DNA from: Moorena producens 3L
Lineage (GTDB): Bacteria > Cyanobacteriota > Cyanobacteriia > Cyanobacteriales > Coleofasciculaceae
Direction of reading: 5' to 3'
Length of the DNA: 64,000 nucleotides
Assembly (NCBI RefSeq): GCF_000211815.1
Contig: NZ_GL890973.1
Span: forward strand, 56,231 to 120,230
How positions within the stretch are numbered: position 1 is the stretch's first letter; each line of letters starts with the position of its first letter. A program made the position numbers and the translations under genes. Of the stretch, positions 8,152 through 17,513 are shown in pieces. The notes under the pieces were generated by a model that had not been told where the DNA came from, searched no databases, and saw only the letters and a program-made list of their open reading frames with translations.

Positions 8152-9015
8152 TTAAGAATCGCGACCACCGCGCCCTCGCTTAGAGGATTTCCGCCTACGC
8201 CGGACAATTAAAGAACTACTTTGCTTTTTGGCCTTACGAGTTTTGGCTCCCAAGGCTGGTTTCCCCCAGGGGGTCACTGGACCGCTTCTACCAATAGGAG
8301 CTCTACCCTCACCACCGCCATGGGGGTGATCTACCGGGTTCATTACACTGCCCCTTACTTGGGGACGACGGCCTCTATGTCGATTGCGACCAGCTTTACC
8401 TAAACTCAAGTTTCTGGCTTCAACATTACCGACCTGTCCAATAGTGGCGTAGCATTCTTTACGCAACATCCTGACTTCACTAGACGGCAGCTTTAGGGTG
8501 ACATAGTCACCTTCTTTAGCTTGCACTTGAGCAGTTGCTCCGGCTGCACGGACAATCTGTGCTCCTCGCCCTGGGATCAGTTCAACGTTATGCACGTTGG
8601 TGCCTAAGGGAATATCCTTTAGGGGCAAGGCATTGCCTATTTCGATGGGAGAGTCAGGCCCAGATATAATGGATGACCCCACTTCCAAACCCACAGGATG
8701 CAGGATATATCGCTTTTCACCATCTTGATAGTAGAGAAGCGCAATCCTAGCATTCCGATTGGGGTCATACTCAATTGCTGCCACTTTTGCTGGAATATTG
8801 TGCTTATCCCGGCGGAAGTCAATTACCCTGTATAGACGCTTATGTCCGCCACCGCGATGGCGACAGGTAATGACACCGCGATTATTGCGACCTTTTTTAC
8901 GATGCTTAGACTTGGTTAGGGATTTTTCTGGCTCAGTCCGAGTAATCTCAGCGAAGTCTGAGACAGTACCCTGACGAGTGCCTGGGGTGTATGGTCTATA
9001 GCTACGGATGCCCAT
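8152..9015 (-). CDS. rplB: 50S ribosomal protein L2
   Basis: L2 is required for subunit association and supports peptidyl-transferase activity. The 287-residue product has the N-terminal MGIRSYRPYTPGTRQGTVSDF, the OB/SH3-like core and the C-terminal signature VRGSVMNPVDHPHGGGEGRAP with the conserved His near the catalytic centre. The tail is basic (RRRRKSSKRGRGGRDS). Spacer 9027-9072 upstream holds three copies of a 14-bp unit (TAGTTTGTCTTGAC). Confidence 0.98.
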   Translation of the reverse strand: MGIRSYRPYTPGTRQGTVSDFAEITRTEPEKSLTKSKHRKKGRNNRGVITCRHRGGGHKRLYRVIDFRRDKHNIPAKVAAIEYDPNRNARIALLYYQDGEKRYILHPVGLEVGSSIISGPDSPIEIGNALPLKDIPLGTNVHNVELIPGRGAQIVRAAGATAQVQAKEGDYVTLKLPSSEVRMLRKECYATIGQVGNVEARNLSLGKAGRNRHRGRRPQVRGSVMNPVDHPHGGGEGRAPIGRSGPVTPWGKPALGAKTRKAKKQSSSLIVRRRRKSSKRGRGGRDS

Positions 9016-9137
9016 AACAAGTATTTTTTACTTAGTTTGTCTTGACTAGTTTGTCTTGACTAGTTTGTCTTAACAATTGACAATCTACCAATTGGCAATT
9101 AACCAATTAAAAATTAACAATTAGCAATTAGCCAGTT

Positions 9138-9440
9138 TTATACGTCTGGGAATAGAGTAATCGAATCTCCTGGAGCTAGGGTGACAATCGCCCGTTTGTA
9201 CTGGGTTTTGTAACCTACAAATCTTCCCACTCGACGCTTTTTACGTGGCGGACGTAGGGTATTTACTGCCACCACTTTCACTTCAAAAAGACTTTCAATC
9301 GCGGCTCTAATTTGTGGCTTTGTCGCTTTGATAATCACATCAAAGACATACTTGTTCTGCTCCATCAGTAGGGTCGCCTTTTCAGTCACAATTGGGCGAA
9401 TCACCAAATCAGCCAGGTCACGGGGGTTATACTCAGTCAT
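9138..9440 (-). CDS. rplW: 50S ribosomal protein L23
   Basis: L23 marks the exit-tunnel rim and is the docking point of trigger factor and SRP. The start is placed at ATG 9440 (MTEYNPRDLADLVIRPIVTEKA), because the longer frame from 9464 adds only MLKFRRFT with no family match. The 100-residue product keeps KYVFDVIIKATKPQIRAAIE and the TLRPPRKKRR motif. With this start the gene overlaps the end of rplD by 8 bp, suggesting translational coupling. Confidence 0.97.
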   Translation of the reverse strand: MTEYNPRDLADLVIRPIVTEKATLLMEQNKYVFDVIIKATKPQIRAAIESLFEVKVVAVNTLRPPRKKRRVGRFVGYKTQYKRAIVTLAPGDSITLFPDV

Positions 9441-10065
9441 TGTAAACCTCCTGAATTTTAGCAAGAGCCGTGTTAGTGGTCACGATTTTATCAGCGGCTA
9501 GGATATCATAGGTATTCAAGTTGGTGGCATAAATCAACTTGACAGTTGCTAGGTTACGGACTGACAAATAAACCTTTTCTTCTGGCTGAGCTAGGATTAG
9601 GAGAACTTTTGACTCAGGCTCAATTCCCCAACGACCAATTGCTGCCACCAAATCCTTGGTCTTGGGTCGTGGTAGTTGCTCAGTAAATTCCTCTACCACA
9701 ATCAAATCCTCTGCTCGACTCATAAACGCTGTTCTCAGAGCCAAGCGACGCTCTTTGCGGTTCATTTTCTGGCTATAGTCTCTGGGTTTCGGACCAAAGA
9801 TTACACCACCACCACGCCATAGGGGTGAACGATTAGAACCAGCACGAGCACGACCGGTTCCCTTTTGTCGCCAAGGTTTGCGTCCTCCACCTCTAACTTC
9901 GGAACGAGTTTTTGTACAAGCATTGCCTTGACGAGCATTGGCCATTTGTCTCACCAGTGACCGGTGAACAATGTGGGCAGCGTTTTCTTCTTTGGCAACT
10001 CGCATCTGGAGTGTTGCCTGCCCTACTTCTTCCCCTTGCCAGTTTCGCACTGAACAATCTACCAT
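9433..10065 (-). CDS. rplD: 50S ribosomal protein L4
   Basis: L4 lines the exit tunnel opposite L22. The start is taken at ATG 10065 (MVDCSVRNWQGEEVG), preceded by a GGAGAG Shine-Dalgarno at good spacing; the longer frame from 10101 has no family match. The 210-residue product has the tunnel loop RQGNACTKTRSEVRGGGRKPW, then QKGTGRARAGSNRSPLWRGG. It ends overlapping rplW by 8 bp. Confidence 0.97.
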   Translation of the reverse strand: MVDCSVRNWQGEEVGQATLQMRVAKEENAAHIVHRSLVRQMANARQGNACTKTRSEVRGGGRKPWRQKGTGRARAGSNRSPLWRGGGVIFGPKPRDYSQKMNRKERRLALRTAFMSRAEDLIVVEEFTEQLPRPKTKDLVAAIGRWGIEPESKVLLILAQPEEKVYLSVRNLATVKLIYATNLNTYDILAADKIVTTNTALAKIQEVYND

Positions 10066-10212
10066 TTGTTCTCTCCTTCTTAGCGAGCAAGCGTTTAGCA
10101 ATTAGCTGTTAGCTTTTAAGCACTTAGGGGGTGCTAGTAGTAAAAATAAACAGTTACATATACATCAGGCTTACACCTAACGATGAGGGAGCTAATTGCT
10201 TTTTCGTTCTGA

Positions 10213-10848
10213 CTAACGTCCGACTTTATTAGTGGGTGCAATGCTCAAGAGTGTCCCTGGTTTACCGGGAACTGCACCTTTAATCGCTAGCAAATTGCGC
10301 TCTTGATCTATCTTGACTACTTCAAGTTTGCGAATTGTCACCTTGGTACCGCCGTAACGACCAGCCATTTTCTTACCTGGATAGGTACGACCAGGGGTTG
10401 TCCCTGCTCCAGTGGAACCTGGAAGGCGGTGGTTTTTGGAACCATGAGCCATCGGTCCTCGCCTGAAGTTGTGACGTTTCTGATAACCCGCGAAGCCACG
10501 ACCAATGCTTTTACCGCTGACATCGACAATTTGACCAATACTGAACATATCGGTATTGACTGGCTGACCCAGTTCAAAATTACTGGTATCATCCACGCGG
10601 TACTCACGTAGGTGGCGTAAGGGTGGGGCGCTGGACTTAGCCAAGTGTCCTATTTCAGGCTTATTAATTGCCTTAGGCTTGACTTGGTCATAACCAATTT
10701 GAATGGCATTGTAGCCATCTGTCTGGTTGGTTTTTATTTGGGTCACAGTGCATGGCCCAGCTTTGACGACGGTTACAGGAATCGCTCTTCCTTCTTCATC
10801 GAACACTTGGGTCATACCGAGTTTGGTACCGAGGATACCGACAGACAC
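10213..10848 (-). CDS. rplC: 50S ribosomal protein L3
   Basis: L3 is an early assembly protein near the peptidyl-transferase centre. The best start is GTG 10848 (protein MSVGILGTKLGMTQVFDEEG), which is the family N-terminus and is preceded on the coding strand by AAAGGAG at 6-nt spacing. The ATG alternatives at 10869 and 10983 give unrelated N-terminal extensions without an SD. The resulting 211 residues are typical and include RGFAGYQKRHNFRRGPMAHGS and GRYGGTKVTIRKLEVVKID. This is the first gene of the operon here; rpsJ is not present upstream, as is usual in cyanobacteria. Confidence 0.96.
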   Translation of the reverse strand: MSVGILGTKLGMTQVFDEEGRAIPVTVVKAGPCTVTQIKTNQTDGYNAIQIGYDQVKPKAINKPEIGHLAKSSAPPLRHLREYRVDDTSNFELGQPVNTDMFSIGQIVDVSGKSIGRGFAGYQKRHNFRRGPMAHGSKNHRLPGSTGAGTTPGRTYPGKKMAGRYGGTKVTIRKLEVVKIDQERNLLAIKGAVPGKPGTLLSIAPTNKVGR

Positions 10849-11489
10849 GGGTTTCTCCTTTCTAGACATTGCAGCAGTATGGCAGTAGGGATATTCACGA
10901 ACCTGAATTCCCTTTGTGCCACAAACCTGTTCACTATTTATAGTGGATAAACCTCTCCTCAAAAAAATAAGCAGAGAGCCCACTTTTATCTAGCTCGGCA
11001 TGACGGTCGAGCTAGATTCTCGTTCAATTGCGTTGACTGGTCAGAAAAGGCTATTCAACTTGCCTGACTTCGCTGGGACTTAAGTTGTTAATAACTCAGT
11101 ATCCCTTGATCCACGAAATTGTAAGCAATTATTGACCTAAAGCAGACCCAAGAACTGATGGGACTTGTTTATACCTAACTGTCTTTGATCTACTTTAGCC
11201 CTGATGCCAAACAAACGCCTGGTATGCTGTCTATATTGTCTTGCCTCGAACCTACTTCTCAGCCCACAGCACACCCAGATCATCAGTTGCTGAGGAAGCA
11301 ACTGTCATAATGTCACTATTATATAGTATATAGTATTTTGCTAAGGGTGTCTAGTTAGTTTGAGAATTAGTTTGAGAAAAATTTGCTTGCTGTATGGATT
11401 TATGTGAAATCGGGGGATTCGGAGCTCGAAGGATGCGTTCGCGTAGCGTAGCCCTTCGGGCTAATCGCATAGTCTTGAAACCAAATTAT
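10849..11489. other. Leader and intergenic region upstream of the ribosomal-protein operon
   Basis: No gene is supported in this 640-bp stretch between rplC and the Kef-type antiporter, both on the minus strand. It must contain the operon promoter, but no clear -35/-10 pair is claimed. At about 11430-11470 there is a copy of the short GTTCGCGTAGCG-type repeat joined to a small hairpin (TAGCCCTTCGGGCTA). Confidence 0.5.
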
Positions 11490-13691
11490 TCAGTCCTCAT
11501 CCCATTCCCCAGACAACAACACACAATCCCCCACCTGCAATACTCCAGCTTCATCCACCGGATTATATAGTTTCCCTTGTCTACGCAACGCCTGAACCAT
11601 CACATTGTATTGATGCTGGAGATCAATTGGCTTCATACCGACCAAACTTGAATTCTCTACCAAAGTTACCCAATGCTTAGATCCCTCACTAAGGAAACTG
11701 CGACTTTCGATCCAGTCTCTAAACGCTGCTAATTCTTCCGGTTCCCCAACAACTAGCAATCGATCCCCTGAACGCAACGTCATCTTACCTTGTGGGTAGT
11801 GGACGATATCATTACCTTGTTGAATTGTCAAAACTGTTACCCCAGTCACGTTACGGATATCTGCTGCTGCCAGAGTTACCCAATCTAGACGGGAAGTTTG
11901 ACTCAAGGTCACCCACTCACTGTGGAGTTCTTCAGCAACATCAGTGATGTCTTGCTGCTTTGAATAGGTAGCTTGTTCAGGTCGTACACTCAAATAGCGG
12001 TCTTGGTGAATCCGATTGATCACAGACTGAATCATACCTTGGGATTCTCCCAGTGCTACTAGCACATGGGCTCCCATTTCCAATGCTGCCTCAAATTCTG
12101 GTTGCACTACTTCCCGCGCCCCTAACTGGGTGAGTAGGTCAATTTCGCTATTTTTGTGAGAACGAGCCACAATATCCAGTCCTGGGGCAAACTTGAGGGC
12201 ACGTTTGAGCAACAAGCGGGTACTGCCAGGATCGGGTAGGGCAATGGCTAGGGCTTTAGCTTTTTCTAGATGGGCTTTTTCTAACACCAGTTCCGAGTGA
12301 GCATCCCCAAACATATAAGGAATTTTTTCATGTCTTAATCGTTGAATAGCAGCTTCGCTATTTTCAATCACTAGTACCTCATGCCCTTGATTGCGCAGGA
12401 TGTTGACCAGTACTCGCCCCACTCGTCCATAGCCAGCCACTACCACATGATTACAAATCGTTTCTGGAATTGACAAAGCTTTAGTGCCCCGAAACTGACG
12501 CAGGTAGTTTTTCAGAAACGGCAGATTTACCAGGTGGTCTGCTATTCGGGGAGACCATCTCAGCGACATTGGTGTCAGGACTAGGGTAATTGCTGTGGTT
12601 CCCACCAGGAGTAGATACTGATCCCTAGTGATAAATCCTAACTCAAAGCCAACCACCGCTAATACAAAGGAAAATTCTCCAATTTGATTGAGACCAAAAC
12701 TAGCAATAAAAGCAGTTTTAAAGGAATAGCCAAATTTCAGCACAATCGGTAGGATAATGGCTGCTTTTCCACCCATTACTAACATCACTAAACCGATAAT
12801 TATGCCGAAGTTATCGAGCAGCACTTCTGGCTCAATGAGCATTCCTATGGATGCAAAAAATAGACATACAAACGTGTCTTTAAGGGGAATTATTTTGGCA
12901 ACTGCTTGGTCAGCATAATCAATTTCAGCCATCATTAATCCTGCCACAAATGCTCCCATTTCAACGGATAGACCAAGTCCAGCAGTAATCAAAGCAATCC
13001 CTAAACACAGGGCAATTACTGTGATCAGAAATAGCTCACTGTTTTCAGTGCGGGCAATATATTTAATGAGATGGGGAACTATCCAGCGACCCGCTGCTAG
13101 AGCAGCAGCTAGAAACACCAACGCTTTGAGTAAAGCAACAACTAAAGCTGAGCCAATATCTGAGGGCTGCTGAAGGGCGGGGATGACGGCTAACATCAGA
13201 CCTAAACTAAGGTCTTGAGCAATCAAAATTGCTAGCATCACTTGACCATGAAGGGTATTGGTTTCTCCTCTCTCCATCAGGGTTTTAAGAACTACTGAGG
13301 TGGAGGAGAGGGATATGATGAATCCGAGCATTATTCCCGGAGTTAATCCATCAACCCAACCAAGTCCATTGGCTAAAACTGCAACTAGGGTAATAGTGAG
13401 ACTAATTTGCAGTAAACTCCCTTTCAGGACAATATCTTTAAATCGTTTAAGCTGGGATAGAGAAAATTCTACCCCATAGGTGAATAACAAAAAAACAATC
13501 CCAATTTCAGCTAGGGATTTGACTTGTTCTAATTCGCCTACGAGTTTAAGACCAAACGGACCAACCAATAAACCACTGGCTAAATAGCCTAAAAGTACAG
13601 GTTGACGTAGCCGATTGGCAAGGTAGCCTCCCAGAGCAGAAGCCCCTAGAACTGTGGTTAGATCCAGAATTAAATTGTGTCCTGAGGCCAT
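11490..13691 (-). CDS. Kef-type CPA2 K+(Na+)/H+ antiporter with RCK domains
   Basis: This is a monovalent cation:proton antiporter of the CPA2 family in the plasma membrane. Residues 1-380 form about 12-13 transmembrane helices (Na_H_Exchanger fold; early GYLANRLRQPVLLGYLASGLLVGPFG). A RCK/TrkA-N domain follows from about residue 414 with the nucleotide-binding motif VVVAGYGRVGRVL. The C-terminal part contains two RCK_C-like segments (about 590-665, ending LRSGDRLLVVGEPEEL, and about 670-733). Such domains gate transport in response to nucleotides or ions. The 733-residue length fits KefB/KefC-like proteins with one extra RCK_C. No KefF/G partner is adjacent. Substrate ion cannot be decided from sequence. 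Confidence 0.93.
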   Translation of the reverse strand: MASGHNLILDLTTVLGASALGGYLANRLRQPVLLGYLASGLLVGPFGLKLVGELEQVKSLAEIGIVFLLFTYGVEFSLSQLKRFKDIVLKGSLLQISLTITLVAVLANGLGWVDGLTPGIMLGFIISLSSTSVVLKTLMERGETNTLHGQVMLAILIAQDLSLGLMLAVIPALQQPSDIGSALVVALLKALVFLAAALAAGRWIVPHLIKYIARTENSELFLITVIALCLGIALITAGLGLSVEMGAFVAGLMMAEIDYADQAVAKIIPLKDTFVCLFFASIGMLIEPEVLLDNFGIIIGLVMLVMGGKAAIILPIVLKFGYSFKTAFIASFGLNQIGEFSFVLAVVGFELGFITRDQYLLLVGTTAITLVLTPMSLRWSPRIADHLVNLPFLKNYLRQFRGTKALSIPETICNHVVVAGYGRVGRVLVNILRNQGHEVLVIENSEAAIQRLRHEKIPYMFGDAHSELVLEKAHLEKAKALAIALPDPGSTRLLLKRALKFAPGLDIVARSHKNSEIDLLTQLGAREVVQPEFEAALEMGAHVLVALGESQGMIQSVINRIHQDRYLSVRPEQATYSKQQDITDVAEELHSEWVTLSQTSRLDWVTLAAADIRNVTGVTVLTIQQGNDIVHYPQGKMTLRSGDRLLVVGEPEELAAFRDWIESRSFLSEGSKHWVTLVENSSLVGMKPIDLQHQYNVMVQALRRQGKLYNPVDEAGVLQVGDCVLLSGEWDED

Positions 13692-13888
13692 GATTAGGAA
13701 TGGGTAATCGGTTATTGGTCACAGGCTTCATACCTGGGGGTTTTCCCTTGTGCCCTGATTTTTGGGTAACCTACTTCACCTGAACTAAGCAACTTGGGCA
13801 TCAAGGAGTTGGTAAGGAAGGCTCAAAGTACTCTACCCACCTGATAATTTTTTCAGTTATCTTATGACGGTAGAGATTTCCAAGAACT

Positions 13889-14110
13889 ATGGCTTTAGAA
13901 CAGTGTAACGTTTGTGGGTCTTTAACCAGCACCAACGATGAAATTTGCCTCAGTTGTGGTTATCCAGCTAAAGGTCGGCCAAAGTTAGTTTTTTTCAAGT
14001 GGACTGCTATCGGTGTTGCTGTAGTATTTGCTCTGTTTCTCGTACTAGGGGTAATTAACAAAGTTGAGCAACACCTCAACTCTCAACCTTCGACACAGAT
14101 AGACCGGTAA
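13889..14110 (+). CDS. Small zinc-ribbon membrane protein
   Basis: A 73-residue protein of unknown function. Residues 6-25 form a zinc-ribbon (CNVC ... CLSC, 12 residues between the CxxC pairs), followed by a basic linker and one transmembrane helix at about residues 35-57 (WTAIGVAVVFALFLVLGVI). The C-terminal tail is short and polar. Topology predicts a cytoplasmic zinc-ribbon anchored to the membrane. It is convergent with the vault-protein gene and divergent from the antiporter; no operon is evident. Confidence 0.8.
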   Translation: MALEQCNVCGSLTSTNDEICLSCGYPAKGRPKLVFFKWTAIGVAVVFALFLVLGVINKVEQHLNSQPSTQIDR

Positions 14111-14162
14111 GATAGACCGATAAGATAGGGTTGGGTTATCAGTCTATCTGTGTATAAGGGAA

Positions 14163-14222
14163 GCCGTGCCAGCGCGCAGCAGACACAGGGCGCAGCAGAC
14201 ACAGCGCGCAGCAGATACACAT
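14163..14222. repeat. Short tandem repeat, GCGCAGCAGACACAG units
   Basis: Three imperfect copies of a 15-17-bp unit (GCGCAGCAGACACAG) lie directly downstream of the vault-protein stop codon and between two convergent genes. No terminator with a clear U-tract was recognised here. Confidence 0.75.
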
Positions 14223-14226
14223 GTAC

Positions 14227-16866
14227 TTAGTTAGAAGTTGGCGGACTAATCAGACCATTAGCTGCACCAAATAGATTGATGGGATTTTTGCCATCGGTAA
14301 TCAAAACACTCTGGATACCAAGTGCTTCTAGAAGTCTTGCCTGCATTTCCGGACCTGCTTGTGCGATCGCTTGAATGGTTTGAGGACCAATCGCTTCTAC
14401 TTTCTGTCGGTATTCTTCACTCTTAATGTGAGCCATACGCTCAGCTTTGGCAATCTCTAGGTTACTCAAACTCTGTTGATGGGCTAATTCAGCTTCCTGA
14501 CGTGCTTTGAGTTGAGCTAACTCGATTTCATTGCGAATCCGAGCCGCCTCGGCTTCTTGCTGAGCCAAGTTAACTGCTAATTGTCCTTGAATCTGAGCCG
14601 CTTCAGCCTTAGCTCTTGCTTCTGCTGTTGCTTGACCTGTAGACTCAATGGCTATATTTTCTGCCTGTAATTCTAGAAGTTTTTTCCGTTCTGCTTCTGC
14701 TGCACTTTGATCCAAAATTACTTGCCTTTCCAACCTGGCTTTCGCTTCTTGCTCAATCCGTTCCGCATCTTGCCGTGCAGCAGCTTCTTGAGCATCAGTA
14801 GTAATTTGAATCGCTAGCTGGACTGACTTTTGCAAGCTCCTTAAGGTTTCTTCATCCACTGGCTCCACTGACTGAATGTCAATATTGGTAATTACTAGGT
14901 TATTGGCTCGGAAACGAAATTCATCTCGAATATGACCTTCTTCATCAGTGCCAAACACCGCCAGTCGGATAATCCGGGCTGAATTGCGGTGAAATTCATC
15001 AAATTTTTCCCCTGCTACAGCACCCCGCACTCGGGATGCGATCGCTTTACAAGTATCTCCCACAAAATCAGGTACTTGAAACAGTCTAGCTGCAGTTTGT
15101 TCATCGTGTCTGTCCACATCAAAGTACCAGTTATAGGACAGCTGTAGCTGTAATCTGGTATGGTCTGCTGTCTCTACGGTAAAGATATCGGTCATAAAAT
15201 CAGGACCGAGTAATAAGGCTAAGGATTTAATTACATTAGGTCGTTTGGGCTTGCTACCTGACAAAGAAAGCACAGTAAAGGCTTCATCTGGTTCGAGCAT
15301 CACCAAGTCCGGTCCAAATACAGTTCTTGCAGTTCTGTTTTTATAATCATGAAGTTGTACAGCAGCATTTTGAGGAATATGAAACACAACTGCTCTAGTC
15401 TTATCCCGTTGGGATAGACGTTGGCGTACTCCTGATTTTTGCTCGGACTGATCCCCTCCAGCTACAGAATCCTGACCACGTCCAGACAATGGGTCTATTT
15501 TTTGCATCAACAGTTCCTCAACTACCGATGGCAGTTCTTTTTCCCAAAGCTTCTCATAGGGAGTGAGCATATAAGCCTGAGGACCACCGACCAGTTTGAG
15601 TTCACCAGTCTGAATATTACGCACATAGATACCTTCATTCTTATCAAGGGGAATCGCTTGACGCTTCTCAACCACTTCCACTTCCACACGGGGAATATAA
15701 TCTTGTGGCCCAGCAATCATCCATAAATCCCCTGGTTGATGAGTAATGACCTGGTCACCTTCCCCTTCATTAAACGCTTCTTTGGCTCGAAGCAACAGTG
15801 CTTCGAGCTCACTGAGAACATAGATGTTTTGGATACCATTCTCCAAGGATTCACCGGGATGCAAGAAAAATGATGTTCTCCCCTGGCGAACCTCTCGCAT
15901 ACCGAGCTGAGGTTTTCCAGACTCATCAATGGGGTCAACCACAATACACCATTCGTGATCGCTGAGGGTAGTAATCGTGACTTCTCCCACTACATCTTCA
16001 TAAACATCGGGAATATGAATTTCTGCATCTTCAAAGGTGACCAACCATTCATCTCCAGCTTTACGCTGACGACCAAAAATATCAGTAAAGGTGCGTTTAG
16101 CTTTCAGATGTAATGCTTTTTGTTCTGTCAAAATGTAAGCATTAATAATGCCAATTACTTCTTCATCCACACCAGGTAAATAGGCTCCTTCTTCTCTAAC
16201 CAGCCATTCTTCACCTGCTCTACGTCTATTGCTTTGACGATCGGTGCAATTCTGCCGTGCTAACAGGTGTAAGGCTTGGTTAGGTTTAATCACCTCAGCT
16301 GTGACTGTCTCAACTACTTCCACCTCCACCCGGGGAATATAGGTTCCAGGTCCTTCAAACAGCCATTCATCACCTGCTAAACGGTTAATTGTTTCAGTCT
16401 GGGTTTCTCCATCAACTATTCTCGTAACCGTATCGGTAAAATCCCGAATTGCTCTCAGACGCAGTGCTTGATTGGTCTCGACTACTGCCAGTTGCGTGAC
16501 ATCCCCTACCAGTTTCTCGTTTGGATAAAGGGGAAACGGATCTTGCGCGAAACGAATTTCCAGATCACCGTAGCGCAGTCGAATTTGACCATGCTGATCA
16601 GCAATGGGTTGACCGTCTTCATCCCGGAGTAATGGATTAGCCACCACACAATAATATCGAGGCGGCACAATAATCATCGGTTCAGGTTTTAAGATCAGCC
16701 GCTCGTGATCCCGAAGGGTAATGGTTTGAGGACCAACCTCCAGTCGCGTAACACCAGTATTGTTGTCTAGCACATGAATAAACTGTTGGGGCTTGATGCG
16801 AATCACTTCACTAGTTGTTCTAGGCACTTCCATTTTCTTCTCTGTTTTACGCTCAGTTGTATTCAT
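14227..16866 (-). CDS. mvp: Bacterial homologue of major vault protein (MVP)
   Basis: In eukaryotes about 78 MVP copies assemble into the hollow vault particle. This 879-residue product is close to the size of human MVP (about 890) and has the same layout. Residues about 25-480 contain tandem MVP repeats (recurrent GDEWLFEGPGTYIPRVEVEV, GEEWLVREEGAYLPGVDEEV, GDEWLV). Residues about 490-670 are the band-7/stomatin-like shoulder, with GPDFMTDIFTVETADHTRLQ, YNWYFDVDRHDE, FVGDTCKAIASRVRGAVA and NSARIIRLAVFG. Residues about 675-825 are the Ala/Glu/Gln-rich cap helix (QEAAARQDAERIEQEAKARL), and the end is the cap-ring segment IGPQTIQAIAQAGPEMQARL, then LEALGIQSVLITDGKNPINL. ATG 16866 is upstream of MEVPRTTSEVIRI. 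No TEP1-like, vPARP-like or vault-RNA partner is seen nearby. The assignment to the family is firm; that it forms particles is inference. Confidence 0.95.
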   Translation of the reverse strand: MNTTERKTEKKMEVPRTTSEVIRIKPQQFIHVLDNNTGVTRLEVGPQTITLRDHERLILKPEPMIIVPPRYYCVVANPLLRDEDGQPIADQHGQIRLRYGDLEIRFAQDPFPLYPNEKLVGDVTQLAVVETNQALRLRAIRDFTDTVTRIVDGETQTETINRLAGDEWLFEGPGTYIPRVEVEVVETVTAEVIKPNQALHLLARQNCTDRQSNRRRAGEEWLVREEGAYLPGVDEEVIGIINAYILTEQKALHLKAKRTFTDIFGRQRKAGDEWLVTFEDAEIHIPDVYEDVVGEVTITTLSDHEWCIVVDPIDESGKPQLGMREVRQGRTSFFLHPGESLENGIQNIYVLSELEALLLRAKEAFNEGEGDQVITHQPGDLWMIAGPQDYIPRVEVEVVEKRQAIPLDKNEGIYVRNIQTGELKLVGGPQAYMLTPYEKLWEKELPSVVEELLMQKIDPLSGRGQDSVAGGDQSEQKSGVRQRLSQRDKTRAVVFHIPQNAAVQLHDYKNRTARTVFGPDLVMLEPDEAFTVLSLSGSKPKRPNVIKSLALLLGPDFMTDIFTVETADHTRLQLQLSYNWYFDVDRHDEQTAARLFQVPDFVGDTCKAIASRVRGAVAGEKFDEFHRNSARIIRLAVFGTDEEGHIRDEFRFRANNLVITNIDIQSVEPVDEETLRSLQKSVQLAIQITTDAQEAAARQDAERIEQEAKARLERQVILDQSAAEAERKKLLELQAENIAIESTGQATAEARAKAEAAQIQGQLAVNLAQQEAEAARIRNEIELAQLKARQEAELAHQQSLSNLEIAKAERMAHIKSEEYRQKVEAIGPQTIQAIAQAGPEMQARLLEALGIQSVLITDGKNPINLFGAANGLISPPTSN

Positions 16867-17513
16867 AGTCTCGGTCTAATCGAACTAGATTACTAAGTTG
16901 CCTTCATCGGTCGTAAGTAGTCATACACAATGAAAGTTGACTGATCAGATAAGGGAATAGGGAACGGCGAACCGAGAACATAAAGGGGTTGAACAACGTT
17001 AAGGGTTTCAACACAGTTAACAGTATTTATGTTCAGGTAATTAGATACGGTCTTGTGCCTATAGAAATCCCAAGTCAGTTGTGAGCAGAATTTTTTACCA
17101 AGGGAGCTTCGGATCAGTAAATCTCAGGATTCATCTAGGATTGCTATAGTTCATGGTTTATCCCTAAAGCCTAATCAACAATCAACTATTTTGTAACCTG
17201 ACAGCAAAGGAACTCGCTATAAAACTAAAGTAACCTTTCTTTTTCTGTTCTGCCAAAATAACCCAAACTCGTTATGAATACGTTGAGTTTATTGAGTTGG
17301 GAGCAATTTCATCAAACCCCTGGGATAGAAGATGTGATTGCTGATCAGAACATTAACGATGAGGGATTAGGGATTAAGCAACCTTAGATTAGGCTTGATC
17401 GCATTAAGTACTAAAACTAGTAACCATTAATCATTAAGCCAACCCATTTAAATTAAATTAAACTTTTTTTTACGATATACTTATGATAAGTAAGAGCTCA
17501 AAATAAATAAATT
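16867..17513. other. Divergent intergenic region between vault-protein and pentapeptide-repeat genes
   Basis: No gene is firmly supported. A 37-codon reading frame at 17274-17387 (starting MNTLSLLSWEQFHQTPGIED) is too short to assign and may be a gene remnant. AT-rich sequence at about 17440-17510, including TATGAT at about 17480, could hold the promoter of the pentapeptide-repeat gene. Confidence 0.4.

Noticed and set aside
17274..17387. A 37-codon frame MNTLSLLSWEQFHQTPGIED
   Set aside because: Too short, no Shine-Dalgarno, and no family recognised; it may be a remnant.
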